DNA of 44,038 nt from Acidobacteriota bacterium (GCA_003224175.1 QHYQ01000175.1:1-44038), one strand, 5' to 3'. Counted from the first letter of the stretch, positions 1 to 8,335 are shown. Notes: generated by a model not told the origin, from the letters alone. Translations and numbers: made by a program.

Positions 1-5
1 AGTAG

Positions 6-49
6 TCTCCTTCCGCTCCTGCTCGGAAAACGAGGGGAGCGGAGGGAGG
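6..49 (+). promoter_or_regulatory. Hairpin that buries the istA ribosome-binding site
   Basis: Bases 6-19 pair with 36-49 (14 pairs, two of them G-U). An inner stem of 22-25 with 31-34 closes a GAAAA loop, with a small bulge at 20, 21 and 35. The right arm is the purine-rich Shine-Dalgarno region just upstream of the ATG at 53. Transcripts entering from outside would fold and hide the SD. IS elements such as IS10 and IS200 are known to use this kind of protection. That it acts this way here is an inference from the fold. Confidence 0.6.
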
Positions 50-52
50 AGG

Positions 53-1468
53 ATGCTGGGAATGCTCAAACGCCACGAAATCGAAATTTTGCTCAAGGCT
101 GGGCACCCGAAAACGGAAGTGGCCCGTTTGGCTGGGGTGTCGACCCGATCCGTCCATCGCATCGCTGAAGAGAGTCCGGTGGTTGATGTCAATGACTCTG
201 CGGAGCGGGCGCAGAGGCACATTGGAAGACCCAGTATCGTGGAGGATTTCCGGAAATCCGTCCTGGAGATCCTGAAGGAAAAAGCAGATCTGCCGTCCCG
301 GGAAATCCTCCGGCGAATTCGGGCAGCGGGCTTTTGCGGTGGCAAGACGGCTCTGTATGGCTTGGTCGCTTCGCTTCGCCCGAAGCTGGTGAAGCCTCTG
401 GTGCGTTTCGAAGGATTGCCTGGGGAATTTAGCCAGCACGATTTCGGGCAGTACGCCGTCGAGTTCGTCGACGGATCCGCCCGTCGCGTCCATTTCTTTG
501 CCTCGCGCTTGAAGTATTCCCGGTCTATCCGCATCAGTTTGGTGCAGGACGAGGCCGTGGAGAGCTTGGTGCGCGCCTTGGCCGAGCATCTGCAGAGTTG
601 GGGCGGACGTCCGTTGCTATGCGTGTTCGATCGACCGAAGACTATCGCTCTGAAGTGGCAAAAAAACGGGGAAGTGACGGAATGGAATTCGGTCTTCGCC
701 TATGCCGCGCTGGAGATGGGCCTGGGAGTGGAACTGTGTTGGCCTTACCAGGCGCGGCAGAAAGGATCGGTAGAGAATCTGGTGGGATATGTGAAGTCGT
801 CGTTCTTCAAAGTGCGGTCCTTCCAGGACGAGGAAGATCTGCAGCAGCAACTGGAGGAATGGCATCGGGAAGTGAACCAGGAGCTTCCCTGCCGGGCGAC
901 CGGAATCATCCCCGCCGTGCGTCTGGCGGAGGAGGCGTTGCGGCTGCGCCCGCTGAAAGTTCAGCCGGAAGACTTGGCCTTGCGCATCCCGGTTTATGTG
1001 GGTCCCACGGGAACCGTGCTGCACGAGGGACATGCCTACTCGATGCCTCCGGAGGCCATCAGCATGCCCGCGACGCTGTACCTGTATGCCAACCGGGTGC
1101 GCATCGTGGCCGGTCGGTGGGAGGCGGTGCATCCGCGGAAATTCGCTGCGCACGAGGGCTCTACGCTGGTCGAGCATCGAGCGGCCCTGGTGGCCGCGGT
1201 GTCGGGCAAGCGCGGCAAGCGGTATTTGAAGCGCCAGCAGCTGTTGGACTTGGGCGAGCCCGTGTTTCGCTATCTGACCGAGATCGTCCATCGCCGGCCC
1301 AAAGGGTGGATCAGCGAAGTAGATCGGCTCTACGACCTTCTCCAGAAGCACGGGTCGGAGGTTCTGCTGCAAGCCGTGGACCGAGGACTTCAGGAGCAGG
1401 TCTTTAGTGCCGCTTACGTGGAACGGCTTCTGGCGCATTGGTTTGTCTTCGAGGAGGTGAACGAGTGA
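53..1468 (+). CDS. istA: IS21-family transposase IstA
   Basis: A 471-residue DDE transposase that would cut and join the element ends together with IstB. The N-terminus (about residues 5-40) is a helix-turn-helix for DNA binding. The catalytic core shows D130 (in QHDFGQ), D193 (in VFDRPKT) and E241 (in GSVENLVGYVK), the normal IS21/retroviral-type spacing. The C-terminal part is basic with leucine-rich segments. The ATG at 53 follows a GGAGGGAGGAGG SD that sits inside a hairpin; an alternative in-frame ATG lies at 62. The stop TGA (1466-1468) overlaps a GTG (1465-1467) in the istB frame, suggesting coupled translation. Length is typical and the frame is intact. Confidence 0.93.
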   Translation: MLGMLKRHEIEILLKAGHPKTEVARLAGVSTRSVHRIAEESPVVDVNDSAERAQRHIGRPSIVEDFRKSVLEILKEKADLPSREILRRIRAAGFCGGKTALYGLVASLRPKLVKPLVRFEGLPGEFSQHDFGQYAVEFVDGSARRVHFFASRLKYSRSIRISLVQDEAVESLVRALAEHLQSWGGRPLLCVFDRPKTIALKWQKNGEVTEWNSVFAYAALEMGLGVELCWPYQARQKGSVENLVGYVKSSFFKVRSFQDEEDLQQQLEEWHREVNQELPCRATGIIPAVRLAEEALRLRPLKVQPEDLALRIPVYVGPTGTVLHEGHAYSMPPEAISMPATLYLYANRVRIVAGRWEAVHPRKFAAHEGSTLVEHRAALVAAVSGKRGKRYLKRQQLLDLGEPVFRYLTEIVHRRPKGWISEVDRLYDLLQKHGSEVLLQAVDRGLQEQVFSAAYVERLLAHWFVFEEVNE

Positions 1469-1692
1469 ACCGAAAAGCGCTCACGGCGTTGACGCGCGCC
1501 TGGAGCGAGCTTCGATCCTGGGCAGCTCCCGCCTCGAAAGCTGACCGTTTTGCCGATTTGTGGCGTTGGGCCGAAAAAAATCGCGTTTACAAGGCCGTGG
1601 CTGCATTTTTCAGAACCGCCATGGGTAAAGGTACCCCCTGGGGGAGAAGTTTTTCTTACAGAGAGGCACGGATACCAAACAGGGAGGAATCG
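1465..1692 (+). other. Open in-frame leader between istA and istB
   Basis: The istB frame is open from the GTG at 1465, which overlaps the istA stop in a GTGA arrangement, to the probable istB ATG at 1693. The 76 codons read as a plausible basic, Trp- and Arg-rich peptide (beginning NRKALTALTRAWSEL) and contain no stop. It could be an N-terminal extension of IstB made by coupled translation, or a fused accessory ORF. The strong SD at 1681-1688 argues that the shorter IstB is made as well. I do not recognise a domain in it. Confidence 0.45.
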
Positions 1693-2571
1693 ATGACCAC
1701 AAAGACGGATCAAAACACGAGGACCCAAAATTTGCCCCTCTCGCGAGCCGAGTTCGATGCGTTGCTTCGCCGTCTCAACTTAGCGAACACGCGCCAAACC
1801 TACCAAGCCTTGGCCCGACGGGCCGAGCAAGAGAGCTGGTCTTATTGCGATTTCCTCGGTCGGTTGCTAGTGGAGGAAGTCGCGAAGCGGAAGCAAACGC
1901 GTCTTCAGCGCTGCACGCGGGGCGCGCACTTTCCCTTCTTCAAGACCATTGAGGAGTTCGATTTCGCTCCGCAGTCGAAGCTTCGGAAATCGCTGCTGGG
2001 TTCCTACTTGGGGCCAGACTTCGTCACCGAAGGGCGCTCGCTGATCCTGCACGGCAAGACCGGTCGGGGAAAGACGCACTTGGCGGTGGCCATCGGATAT
2101 CGAGCCATCCAGAACGGTTTCGAGACTCTGTTTGCCACGGCGGCCGAACTGATCGAAGATCTTTCCAACGCCAGTCAGAAGGGGCGGCTCCATCAGTCGC
2201 TGGTCACCTACACGCACCCTCACGTCCTCATCGTGGACGAGGTAGGGTATCTGTCCTACGGGCCGGATGCCGCCAACGTGCTGTTCCACGTGGTCAACGT
2301 CCGACATCTGAAAAAGCGGCCCATGATTTTCACCACCAACAAGCCACTGAACCAGTGGGGAAAGGTCCTACACGACGAGGATTTGGCAGCAGCCATCCTG
2401 GATCGGATCCTCGAACGAGGAAGGCTCCTTCAACTCGACGGACCGTCCGGAAGGACGCGGCATCTTCAGGTCGAAGAGAACTTGCCCAGTGGCACTGAGT
2501 CTGCCAAAATTTCCGGAATCGGTCTGCCACAATTTCCGGAACCCACACCTATTACAATAACTTCGGAATAG
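1693..2571 (+). CDS. istB: IS21-family helper ATPase IstB
   Basis: A 292-residue AAA+ ATPase of the DnaC/IstB group, the regulator that selects target DNA and activates IstA. Residues 20-100 form the helical N-terminal region. Walker A is GKTGRGKT at 121-128 and Walker B is VLIVDE at 178-183, followed by a sensor-like IFTTNKP. The start was chosen because AGGGAGGA at 1681-1688 is an excellent SD five bases before ATG 1693, although the frame is open further upstream to a GTG at 1465. The last roughly 20 codons overlap the right-end repeats of the element, so the protein tail is partly dictated by transposase-binding DNA. Confidence 0.92.
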   Translation: MTTKTDQNTRTQNLPLSRAEFDALLRRLNLANTRQTYQALARRAEQESWSYCDFLGRLLVEEVAKRKQTRLQRCTRGAHFPFFKTIEEFDFAPQSKLRKSLLGSYLGPDFVTEGRSLILHGKTGRGKTHLAVAIGYRAIQNGFETLFATAAELIEDLSNASQKGRLHQSLVTYTHPHVLIVDEVGYLSYGPDAANVLFHVVNVRHLKKRPMIFTTNKPLNQWGKVLHDEDLAAAILDRILERGRLLQLDGPSGRTRHLQVEENLPSGTESAKISGIGLPQFPEPTPITITSE

Positions 2572-2594
2572 CTATCACAATGCCCCGGAATCTC
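2500..2594 (+). repeat. IS21 right-end tandem binding-site-like repeats
   Basis: Four related units begin near 2500, 2523, 2552 and 2574. The first two share CTGCCAmAATTTCCGGAA almost exactly and are 23 bp apart. The third (ACAATAACTTCGGAAT) and fourth (ACAATGCCCCGGAAT) are weaker. Multiple repeats at element ends fit the family's transposase-binding sites. The corresponding left-end set is outside the window. Confidence 0.6.
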
Positions 2595-2932
2595 CATTAG
2601 GAAAAGGCCGCGCCGGGTTCCATTCCGTACTGGAAACACCCGAGCTATGAATTTTCTATGCGATACCCGCACTTTTGACTACTCCACCCATCCAAGGTAA
2701 CAGAATGCGGCAAGGGCGTTTTTATCGGTCGCCAGAGGCCGTTTCCGGCATCGGCAGGCCAGAAAGTAGATTTTCCCCTCGGGCCCGAAATGCGGCCTCG
2801 GCGTTGGCTCGATTCTCGATTCCTGCCGGCGAGCCGCGAATGTGAAAAGACGGTAGTTGGCCAGTTTGCGCATGCACCGTATACTCGTGTGGCGCCGAAG
2901 TTTGGCTCACAGCGAACCGGAGTGAATCGGGA
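2595..2932 (+). promoter_or_regulatory. Intergenic region with a candidate promoter
   Basis: No convincing gene lies between the insertion sequence and the LytTR regulator. A candidate sigma-70-type promoter is TTGGCC at 2857-2862, a 17-bp spacer, then TATACT at 2880-2885, about 48 bases before the regulator's ATG. The antisense open frames across this stretch have no recognisable domain and no ribosome-binding site. The promoter is inferred from hexamer match and spacing only. Confidence 0.3.
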
Positions 2933-3703
2933 ATGCCGATGAATACGTTGATCGTGGATGACGAGAAGCCCGCGCGAGACGAGCTCGCTTTTCTGCTGAA
3001 GAGCTTTCCGGAAGTAAGCGTGGTCGGGCAGGGAAAAAATGGGCTGGAAGCGGTGTCGCTGATCAAGGAGCATAACCCCGACCTGGTTTTCCTGGATGTG
3101 CAGATGCCCGGCTTGGATGGGTTCGGAGTGATTCAGCGATTGATGGACCGCAAGCTGCGCCTGCCGCACATTGTTTTCGCCACGGCTTACGAATCTTATG
3201 CGGTCCAGGCGTTCGAGGTGAATGCGGTTGATTACATTTTAAAGCCCTTCGATAAGCAGCGCTTGGCGCGGGCCTTGCAGCGGGCGCGGCGCGTGTTGGG
3301 CGCGCAGTCTTCTCCGGCGGAAAGGCTCGAGACGCTGATGAATCAGCTGGGCACGCGCACCAGCCAGCCCGTCAAGCTGCTGGTGAAATCGCAGGGACGG
3401 CTTCTGCTGGTGGACGCGGCGGATATGGTCTGCGCCTCGATTGAGGACGGCACCATTACGATCTGCACGCGGGAACTGGAAGGCACCTCGAATTACCGCA
3501 CCATCGAGGAATTGGCGGAGACGCTGGACCCCGAGCGCTTCTGGCGGCCGCACCGTTCGCATCTGGTGAACATCAACCACATCAAGGAAGTGCTCCCCTG
3601 GTTCAAATCGAGTTACATGCTGAAAATGGCGGATAAGCGGCAGTCGGAAGTTCCCGTGAGCCGCGCGCAGACCAAGCGTCTTCGGGAATTGCTGAAGATG
3701 TAA
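2933..3703 (+). CDS. LytTR-family response regulator
   Basis: A 256-residue two-domain response regulator of the LytR/AlgR type. Residues 4-120 are a receiver with the acidic pocket at 9-11, phospho-acceptor D55 (in LVFLDVQMPG) and K104 (in LKPFD). After a linker, residues about 150-256 form a LytTR DNA-binding domain with the typical FWRPHRSHLVNI segment. ATG 2933 has GGAG ten bases upstream; an in-frame ATG at 2939 is the alternative. No partner kinase is adjacent, so the cognate LytS-type sensor must be elsewhere. An acyl-CoA dehydrogenase follows after 60 bases, with no evident functional link. Confidence 0.9.
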   Translation: MPMNTLIVDDEKPARDELAFLLKSFPEVSVVGQGKNGLEAVSLIKEHNPDLVFLDVQMPGLDGFGVIQRLMDRKLRLPHIVFATAYESYAVQAFEVNAVDYILKPFDKQRLARALQRARRVLGAQSSPAERLETLMNQLGTRTSQPVKLLVKSQGRLLLVDAADMVCASIEDGTITICTRELEGTSNYRTIEELAETLDPERFWRPHRSHLVNINHIKEVLPWFKSSYMLKMADKRQSEVPVSRAQTKRLRELLKM

Positions 3704-3763
3704 GCGCCCACCCTGCGCAAAAGCGGCGCACGCAGCGTCCTCGCCAAATAGCGAAACAATCCC

Positions 3764-4999
3764 ATGGATTTCTCCCTCACAGATGACCAGCGCATGATCC
3801 GGGAAAACGTGCGCCGTTTCATGGAGACCGAAGTCCGCCCCATTATCCGGCGCTACGATCGCGAGGAAACATTCGCCGGCGCGGAAATCCGCCGCCTGGG
3901 AGAACTCGGCTGCTGCGGCATGCTCATTCCCGAGGAGTGGGGCGGCGCCGGGCTGGACACGATCTCCTACGTGCTGATGCTCGAGGAAGTGGCGCGCGTG
4001 GATTCGTCCATCGCCGTCGCTTTGAGCGTGACTAATTCCGTCGTGGGCTGGCCGCTCTGGCGTCACGGCAATGATGCGCAGCGGCGTAAATATCTGCCGC
4101 GGCTCGCGCGCGGCGAAATTCTCGGCGCTTTTTGTCTCACCGAGCCGCAGGCCGGTTCGGATGCCGCCGCGATCGAGACGCGCGCGGTGCGCATCGGCAA
4201 GACCTACCGGCTCAGCGGCACGAAGAGCTGGGTCACCAACGGCGGCGAAAGCGGCGCCTATCTGGTCTTTGCGAAAACGGAACCTGCCGCCGGTGCCCCA
4301 GGGGTTACGAAGAACGTGATAACCGCTTTTCTCGTCGAGCCGGGCTTCTCCGGCTTTCGCGTCAGCCGCTACGAAGATAAAATGGGCTTGCGCTCTTCGC
4401 GCTCGGCGGAAATTGTTTTTGCCGATTGCGAAGTGCCGGAGGAAAATCGGCTGGGCGAGGAAGGGCAGGGGTTGAAGATCGCGCTCGAAGCCCTCGATGG
4501 CGGCCGCGTGGGCATCGCCGCGCAGGCCGTCGGCCTGGCGCAGGGTGCGCTCGACGCTGCCGCACGTTACGCGAAAGCGCGGCGCGCCTTCGGCAAGACG
4601 ATCGGCGAATTTCAGGCCGTACAGTTCATGCTCGCGGACATGCAGACGGAGATCGAGGCGGCGCGCTTTATGGTCTGGCAGGCGGCCTGGATAAGGGACA
4701 CGATGCGCGACACCGGATCAAGCCGCCTGGGCGCTTTTGCCTCGCGCGCGAAACTCTTTGCCGGCGAAATGGCCAATCGCGTGGCCTATAAGGCCGTGCA
4801 GATTCACGGCAGCATGGGCTATTCGCGCGAAAGCGACGTCGAGCGCATGTATCGCGACGCGCGCGTGCTCTCGATCTACGAAGGCACGAGCGAAATCCAG
4901 CGCATGATCATCGCTCGGGACCTGCTCGGCGCTAAAACGCGCGATCAGCGCGGTCAAAAAGACTCGCCGCAGGAATCCCGCTCCAGAGGGGCTCATTAG
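3764..4999 (+). CDS. Acyl-CoA dehydrogenase
   Basis: A 411-residue FAD-dependent acyl-CoA dehydrogenase, catalysing alpha,beta-dehydrogenation of an acyl-CoA with electrons passed to ETF. The family signatures are present: the [12 protein letters not shown] segment, SWVTNGG in the beta-barrel FAD domain, and the C-terminal [10 protein letters not shown]373 in that last segment is the expected catalytic base. The length is normal. Substrate chain length cannot be read from the sequence; short-chain or glutaryl-type relatives are possible. The ATG at 3764 has only a weak SD. The stop is one base before the trpS GTG, so the two are probably co-transcribed. Confidence 0.92.
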   Translation: MDFSLTDDQRMIRENVRRFMETEVRPIIRRYDREETFAGAEIRRLGELGCCGMLIPEEWGGAGLDTISYVLMLEEVARVDSSIAVALSVTNSVVGWPLWRHGNDAQRRKYLPRLARGEILGAFCLTEPQAGSDAAAIETRAVRIGKTYRLSGTKSWVTNGGESGAYLVFAKTEPAAGAPGVTKNVITAFLVEPGFSGFRVSRYEDKMGLRSSRSAEIVFADCEVPEENRLGEEGQGLKIALEALDGGRVGIAAQAVGLAQGALDAAARYAKARRAFGKTIGEFQAVQFMLADMQTEIEAARFMVWQAAWIRDTMRDTGSSRLGAFASRAKLFAGEMANRVAYKAVQIHGSMGYSRESDVERMYRDARVLSIYEGTSEIQRMIIARDLLGAKTRDQRGQKDSPQESRSRGAH

Positions 5000-5000
5000 G

Positions 5001-6341
5001 GTGCCGCTTTCCGCAGAGAACGCTCAGCAGAAACGCAAACGCGTCCTGAGCGGCATGCGTCCCACCGGGCGGCTGCACATCGGCCATTATTTCGGCGCGC
5101 TGCAAAACTGGATTCGCTTGCAGAACGAAGTGGGGCCTCACAACGAACGCCTGTACGAGTGCTTTTACTTCATCGCCGATTGGCACGCCCTGACCACCGA
5201 TTACGCCGACACGTCGTTCGTCGCGCAAAACACCATCGAAATTGCCACCGACTGGCTCGCCGCCGGACTCGATCCCGATAAATCCACACTCTTTGTGCAG
5301 TCGGAGGTTCCCGAGCACGCCGAGTTGAATCTGCTGCTGACCATGATTACGCCACTGGGCTGGCTCGAACGCGTACCCACATACAAAGAAGCGCTCGAAA
5401 ACATCACCAACAAAGATCTGCATACGTACGGGTTTCTCGGCTATCCGGTCTTGCAAACGGCCGACATCGTCATGTACGGCGATCCCGATGCCGAGCTGGT
5501 CGTGCCCGTCGGCGAAGATCAGAAATCTCACGTCGAGCTCGGCCGCGAAATCGTCCGGCGATTTAACGTTTTCTACGGTCTTGATTTTGATCAACAGTTA
5601 CGGGAGAAAACCCGGGCGTTTTTGCTCGGTCGGATTGCCCAAGCTTTGCAGATCCCGCCCTTCACCCGTCTCGATGAGTTTCCGTTGGACGACTCAGCAT
5701 GGGCCAACGCAAAATCGACCCTGCGTGCGCGAATTCTGGAAATAGGGCTCGCCAATGCCAAAGACCGGTTCAAATTGGCGATGGCTGATGATCTTCTCTT
5801 TCTCCGGCAAATTCTTCGGGAGCCCGAAGTTATGCTCACGCACACGCCGCGGATTCCCGGCCTCGATGGGCGCAAAATGTCCAAGAGCTACGGCAACGCC
5901 ATCATGCTCAGCGAATCCGACGGGGACATTCGCAAAAAAACGAAAGTCATGGTCACCGATCCGGCGCGCAAGCGCCGTCAGGACCCGGGGAATCCCGACA
6001 TTTGTCCCGTCTTCGACTGGCACAAATTGTTTTCGCCGCCGGAGACGCAGGCCTGGTCTGCGCACGGCTGCCGCACTGCGGGAATCGGCTGCATCGAGTG
6101 CAAGGCGGCCATGGCGGATAACCTGATCAAATGGATCGAGCCGGTGCGCCAGCGCCGAAAGGATTACGAGCAGCAGCCGCAGCAAGTTCTGGAATATCTG
6201 GACACAGGCTCGAAGCGCGCGCGCATGGTGGCGCAGCAGACCATGGATCGCGTTCGCGAGGCCGTGTTTCACTGGAACGAGAAGCGCGGCGAAATCGGGC
6301 GAGCGCCGCACGAGACCAAAAATGCTCCCGCTGGGCGATGA
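5001..6341 (+). CDS. trpS: Tryptophanyl-tRNA synthetase with iron-sulfur-type cysteine motif
   Basis: A 446-residue class I synthetase that charges tRNA-Trp. HIGH is at residues 26-29 and KMSKS at 292-296. It is longer than the roughly 330-residue E. coli type. Cysteines 335, 357, 364 and 367 form C-x21-C-x6-C-x2-C, very close to the C-x22-C-x6-C-x2-C that binds a [4Fe-4S] cluster near the anticodon-binding region in Thermotoga maritima TrpRS. Cluster binding here is therefore inferred by motif. The start is GTG 5001 with AGAGGGG upstream, inside the previous gene's end. The stop overlaps the scpA start (ATGA at 6338-6341). Confidence 0.94.
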   Translation: MPLSAENAQQKRKRVLSGMRPTGRLHIGHYFGALQNWIRLQNEVGPHNERLYECFYFIADWHALTTDYADTSFVAQNTIEIATDWLAAGLDPDKSTLFVQSEVPEHAELNLLLTMITPLGWLERVPTYKEALENITNKDLHTYGFLGYPVLQTADIVMYGDPDAELVVPVGEDQKSHVELGREIVRRFNVFYGLDFDQQLREKTRAFLLGRIAQALQIPPFTRLDEFPLDDSAWANAKSTLRARILEIGLANAKDRFKLAMADDLLFLRQILREPEVMLTHTPRIPGLDGRKMSKSYGNAIMLSESDGDIRKKTKVMVTDPARKRRQDPGNPDICPVFDWHKLFSPPETQAWSAHGCRTAGIGCIECKAAMADNLIKWIEPVRQRRKDYEQQPQQVLEYLDTGSKRARMVAQQTMDRVREAVFHWNEKRGEIGRAPHETKNAPAGR

Positions 6342-7153
6342 TTTATATCGAGGGTAACGTGGCGACTCCCTACAAAATTCATCTCGATGCCTACGACGGT
6401 CCGCTCGATCTGCTGCTGGATTTGATCCGCAAGCAGGAGATGGACATCCACAATATCCCCATCGCCAAGATCACCGGCCAGTATCTGGAATACCTGCACA
6501 CGCTCGAGCAGCTCGACATCGACGTCTCCGCCGATTTCATCTACATGGCCGCGTCGCTGATCCTGATCAAGTCCAAGATGCTCTTGCCGGCCGATCCGCT
6601 GGCGGGCCCCGAGGAGCAGATCGACCCGCGCGCCGAACTGGTTCACCGCCTCGTGGAGCACGAACAATTCAAGAGCGCCGCGCAATTGCTCTATCAGAAG
6701 CAGCAGCTCGAGGCGCACGTCTGGTCGAAGCCGGATCACTCGCTTTACGAAGGCGAAGACGTGCAGGGCGAGTTGGTGGTGTCGCTGGTGGATCTGGTGC
6801 GCGTTTTTCAGCAGGTGCTGGAGCGGCGCAAGGAAGTCGCGAAAATTGAGTTGCAGCACGATACCTTTACGGTGGAGCAGATGATGCAGCTGCTGCGCGC
6901 GCAATTAGTGGCCTCGGAGGAGGGCATCGAGCTGGTGGCTTTCTTTGAGTCCTGCGCTTCGCGCTCGGCCATGATCTGCGCGCTGCTAGCTGTTTTGGAA
7001 CTGGTGCGGCTGCAGGCCATCCTGCTGGCGCAGACGGAAATTTTTGGCGCGATTTTCGTGCGCAAGCATAAGATGTTTGATGTGGTCTTTGCCGGCGGCG
7101 CGGCTGCGGCCTCGGCCGGTGCGCCGCGCAGTATTGACGAGCAATATTCATGA
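6338..7153 (+). CDS. scpA: Segregation and condensation protein A
   Basis: A 271-residue kleisin ScpA, the subunit that bridges SMC heads and binds ScpB in chromosome condensation. The N-terminus has the family signature YDGPLDLLLDLIRKQ and DIHNIPIAKIT, followed by an acidic middle and a C-terminal winged-helix segment ending in a basic VRKHKMFDVVF motif. The start at ATG 6338 overlaps the trpS stop by four bases, the usual sign of translational coupling. The frame is open upstream inside trpS, but those codons are only a shadow. scpB follows after a 186-base gap that holds a strong hairpin. Confidence 0.94.
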   Translation: MIYIEGNVATPYKIHLDAYDGPLDLLLDLIRKQEMDIHNIPIAKITGQYLEYLHTLEQLDIDVSADFIYMAASLILIKSKMLLPADPLAGPEEQIDPRAELVHRLVEHEQFKSAAQLLYQKQQLEAHVWSKPDHSLYEGEDVQGELVVSLVDLVRVFQQVLERRKEVAKIELQHDTFTVEQMMQLLRAQLVASEEGIELVAFFESCASRSAMICALLAVLELVRLQAILLAQTEIFGAIFVRKHKMFDVVFAGGAAAASAGAPRSIDEQYS

Positions 7154-7263
7154 CCATGACGGTTTTTTTGACGCGCGAAAGCTGCAAGGAACAGCGTTAG
7201 CGAGAAGTCTGTGCCGAGGCGCCCGCGAGAGCGCCAAATAGCGCGCTGTTCTGTAATTGTCGA

Positions 7264-7301
7264 GCGCGAAAAGGCCGTGGCAATCACGGCGCTTTTCGCG
7301 C
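7264..7301 (+). promoter_or_regulatory. Strong hairpin between scpA and scpB
   Basis: GCGCGAAAAGGCCGTG (7264-7279) pairs with 7285-7301 across a GCAAT loop, giving 16 pairs with a single bulged G. It is not followed by a U-tract on either side, so it is not a standard intrinsic terminator. It lies 38 bases before the scpB start and could set relative expression or mRNA stability. The fold is visible; the function is inferred. Confidence 0.5.
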
Positions 7302-7339
7302 ATAAAAAAGTCGCGCAGGAGGCAAGGTTGGCAAGACTT

Positions 7340-8116
7340 ATGACGATGACCTCAATCGAACTGAAGAGCGCGCTCGAAGCCATCATCTATGCGGCGGATG
7401 AGCCGGCCACGCTCGATCAGCTGGCGAGCGTGCTGGGCGAAGAGAAACACATCGTGCGCGCGGCGCTCGATGAGCTGGTGGCAAGCTATGCGAGCGATGA
7501 GCGCGGCGTGGAGATTCGCGCGGTTGCGGGCGGCTATCGCGTTTACACCAAGCCGCAGCACCACGATCTGGTGCGCAGGTTCATCAAGAGCCTGCGGCCG
7601 CCGCTGCGTCTGACCATGCCCGCGCTCGAGACGCTCGCGGTGATCGCCTATAAGCAGCCGGTCACGCAACCGGAAATGCAGGAAATTCGCGGCGTGAATT
7701 GCGCTGGCGTGATCGAAACGCTGCTGGAGAAGCGATTGATCACCACGGCGGGTCGCAGACCGGTGATCGGCCGGCCGATTCTTTATCGCACATCGAAGGA
7801 TTTTCTGATGCGCTTCGGGCTGGGCGATCTCGACGAACTGCCGAGCCTCAAAGAGTTCGAGGCGCTGGCGCGAGAAGCGCTGGGCGCCGACGACGGCATC
7901 GCCGTTGAGGCGGAGACGTCCCAAACCGGCGAGCCGCTAACAGAAGCTGCGGCGCCGGAGGCGAGCGCCGCCGGCGAAGTTTCCGGCGAAGCACCGGCGC
8001 CACCAGTGGCGTCGGCCGAATCCGCGCCGCGCGATCCGCAATCGCGCGCCCCCAATGCGGATGCGGAAGTCGCCGGGAAGAATCCCGGCGAGCCTGCCCG
8101 CCGCGCGGCCAACTAG
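7340..8116 (+). CDS. scpB: Segregation and condensation protein B
   Basis: A 258-residue ScpB, which dimerises and binds ScpA in the SMC-ScpAB complex. The two winged-helix domains cover roughly residues 5-175 and include the typical ALETLAVIAYKQPVTQPE and IRGVNCAGVIETLLEKRLI segments. The last about 75 residues are a low-complexity Ala/Pro/Glu-rich tail, an extension common in high-GC bacteria and unlikely to be structured. The start was set at ATG 7340, with AGGAGG at 7318-7323; ATG 7346 is also possible. The open frame upstream to 7211 crosses the hairpin and is not expected to be translated. Confidence 0.92.
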   Translation: MTMTSIELKSALEAIIYAADEPATLDQLASVLGEEKHIVRAALDELVASYASDERGVEIRAVAGGYRVYTKPQHHDLVRRFIKSLRPPLRLTMPALETLAVIAYKQPVTQPEMQEIRGVNCAGVIETLLEKRLITTAGRRPVIGRPILYRTSKDFLMRFGLGDLDELPSLKEFEALAREALGADDGIAVEAETSQTGEPLTEAAAPEASAAGEVSGEAPAPPVASAESAPRDPQSRAPNADAEVAGKNPGEPARRAAN

Positions 8117-8123
8117 CCCTGGT

Positions 8124-8156
8124 CCCCAACGCGCGCCGTTGTTGCGCGCGTTGGGG
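8124..8156 (+). promoter_or_regulatory. Perfect 12-bp GC-rich hairpin after scpB
   Basis: CCCCAACGCGCG (8124-8135) is perfectly complementary to 8145-8156, with a nine-base loop, starting seven bases after the scpB stop. No T-run follows. It may be a U-less terminator, a processing or stability element, or a bidirectional block. Together with 7264-7301 it brackets scpB. Confidence 0.5.
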
Positions 8157-8226
8157 TGGGAAGCAAGCCGCGCCGGGTTCGCAGTAAATTTCGGCGGCGC
8201 TGAGAAGCGCCCCGTTTGCACGCGCT

Positions 8227-8312
8227 GTCATTCTGAGGAGTCCCGCGGCCCCAGCGCAAAGTGTAGCTATGCGCGCTAAGAAAGTCCGGAGCGGCGAAGA
8301 ATCTCTTTGAAT
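8227..8312 (+). repeat. Dispersed intergenic repeat (GTCATTCTGAG type)
   Basis: Begins with GTCATTCTGAGGAG and ends with GAAGAATCTCTTTGAAT, with a GC-rich variable centre. A second, diverged copy in the opposite orientation lies near 10250-10326. The layout resembles short intergenic repeats I associate with acidobacterial genomes. No coding potential. Confidence 0.45.
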
Positions 8313-8335
8313 CTGTGGGTGCGCGGCAAAATAGT

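Larger units (their letters stand above)
1..2594 (+). mobile_element. IS21-family insertion sequence, left end outside window
   Basis: The element carries the two-gene istA-istB layout of the IS21 family, in the same orientation. IstA has a DDE transposase core and IstB is an AAA+ ATPase helper. At the right end, four spaced copies of a motif centred on TTCCGGAA or close variants run through the last codons of istB and beyond. IS21 elements are known to carry multiple terminal repeats, so this marks the right-end zone. The exact tip (expected CA dinucleotide) and the target duplication cannot be fixed, because the left end lies before base 1. Both ORFs are open and keep their motifs, so the copy may be functional. 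Confidence 0.85.

Noticed and set aside
1634-1644. CCCCCTGGGGG palindrome between istA and istB
   Set aside because: It cannot fold (one-base loop), and no partner copy or known site was found.
2645-3169. Minus-strand frame upstream of and into the LytTR regulator
   Set aside because: No domain, no SD, and it overlaps a clear receiver domain.
7264-7301. Intrinsic terminator between scpA and scpB
   Set aside because: A good stem but no U-tract on either strand; kept only as a hairpin.
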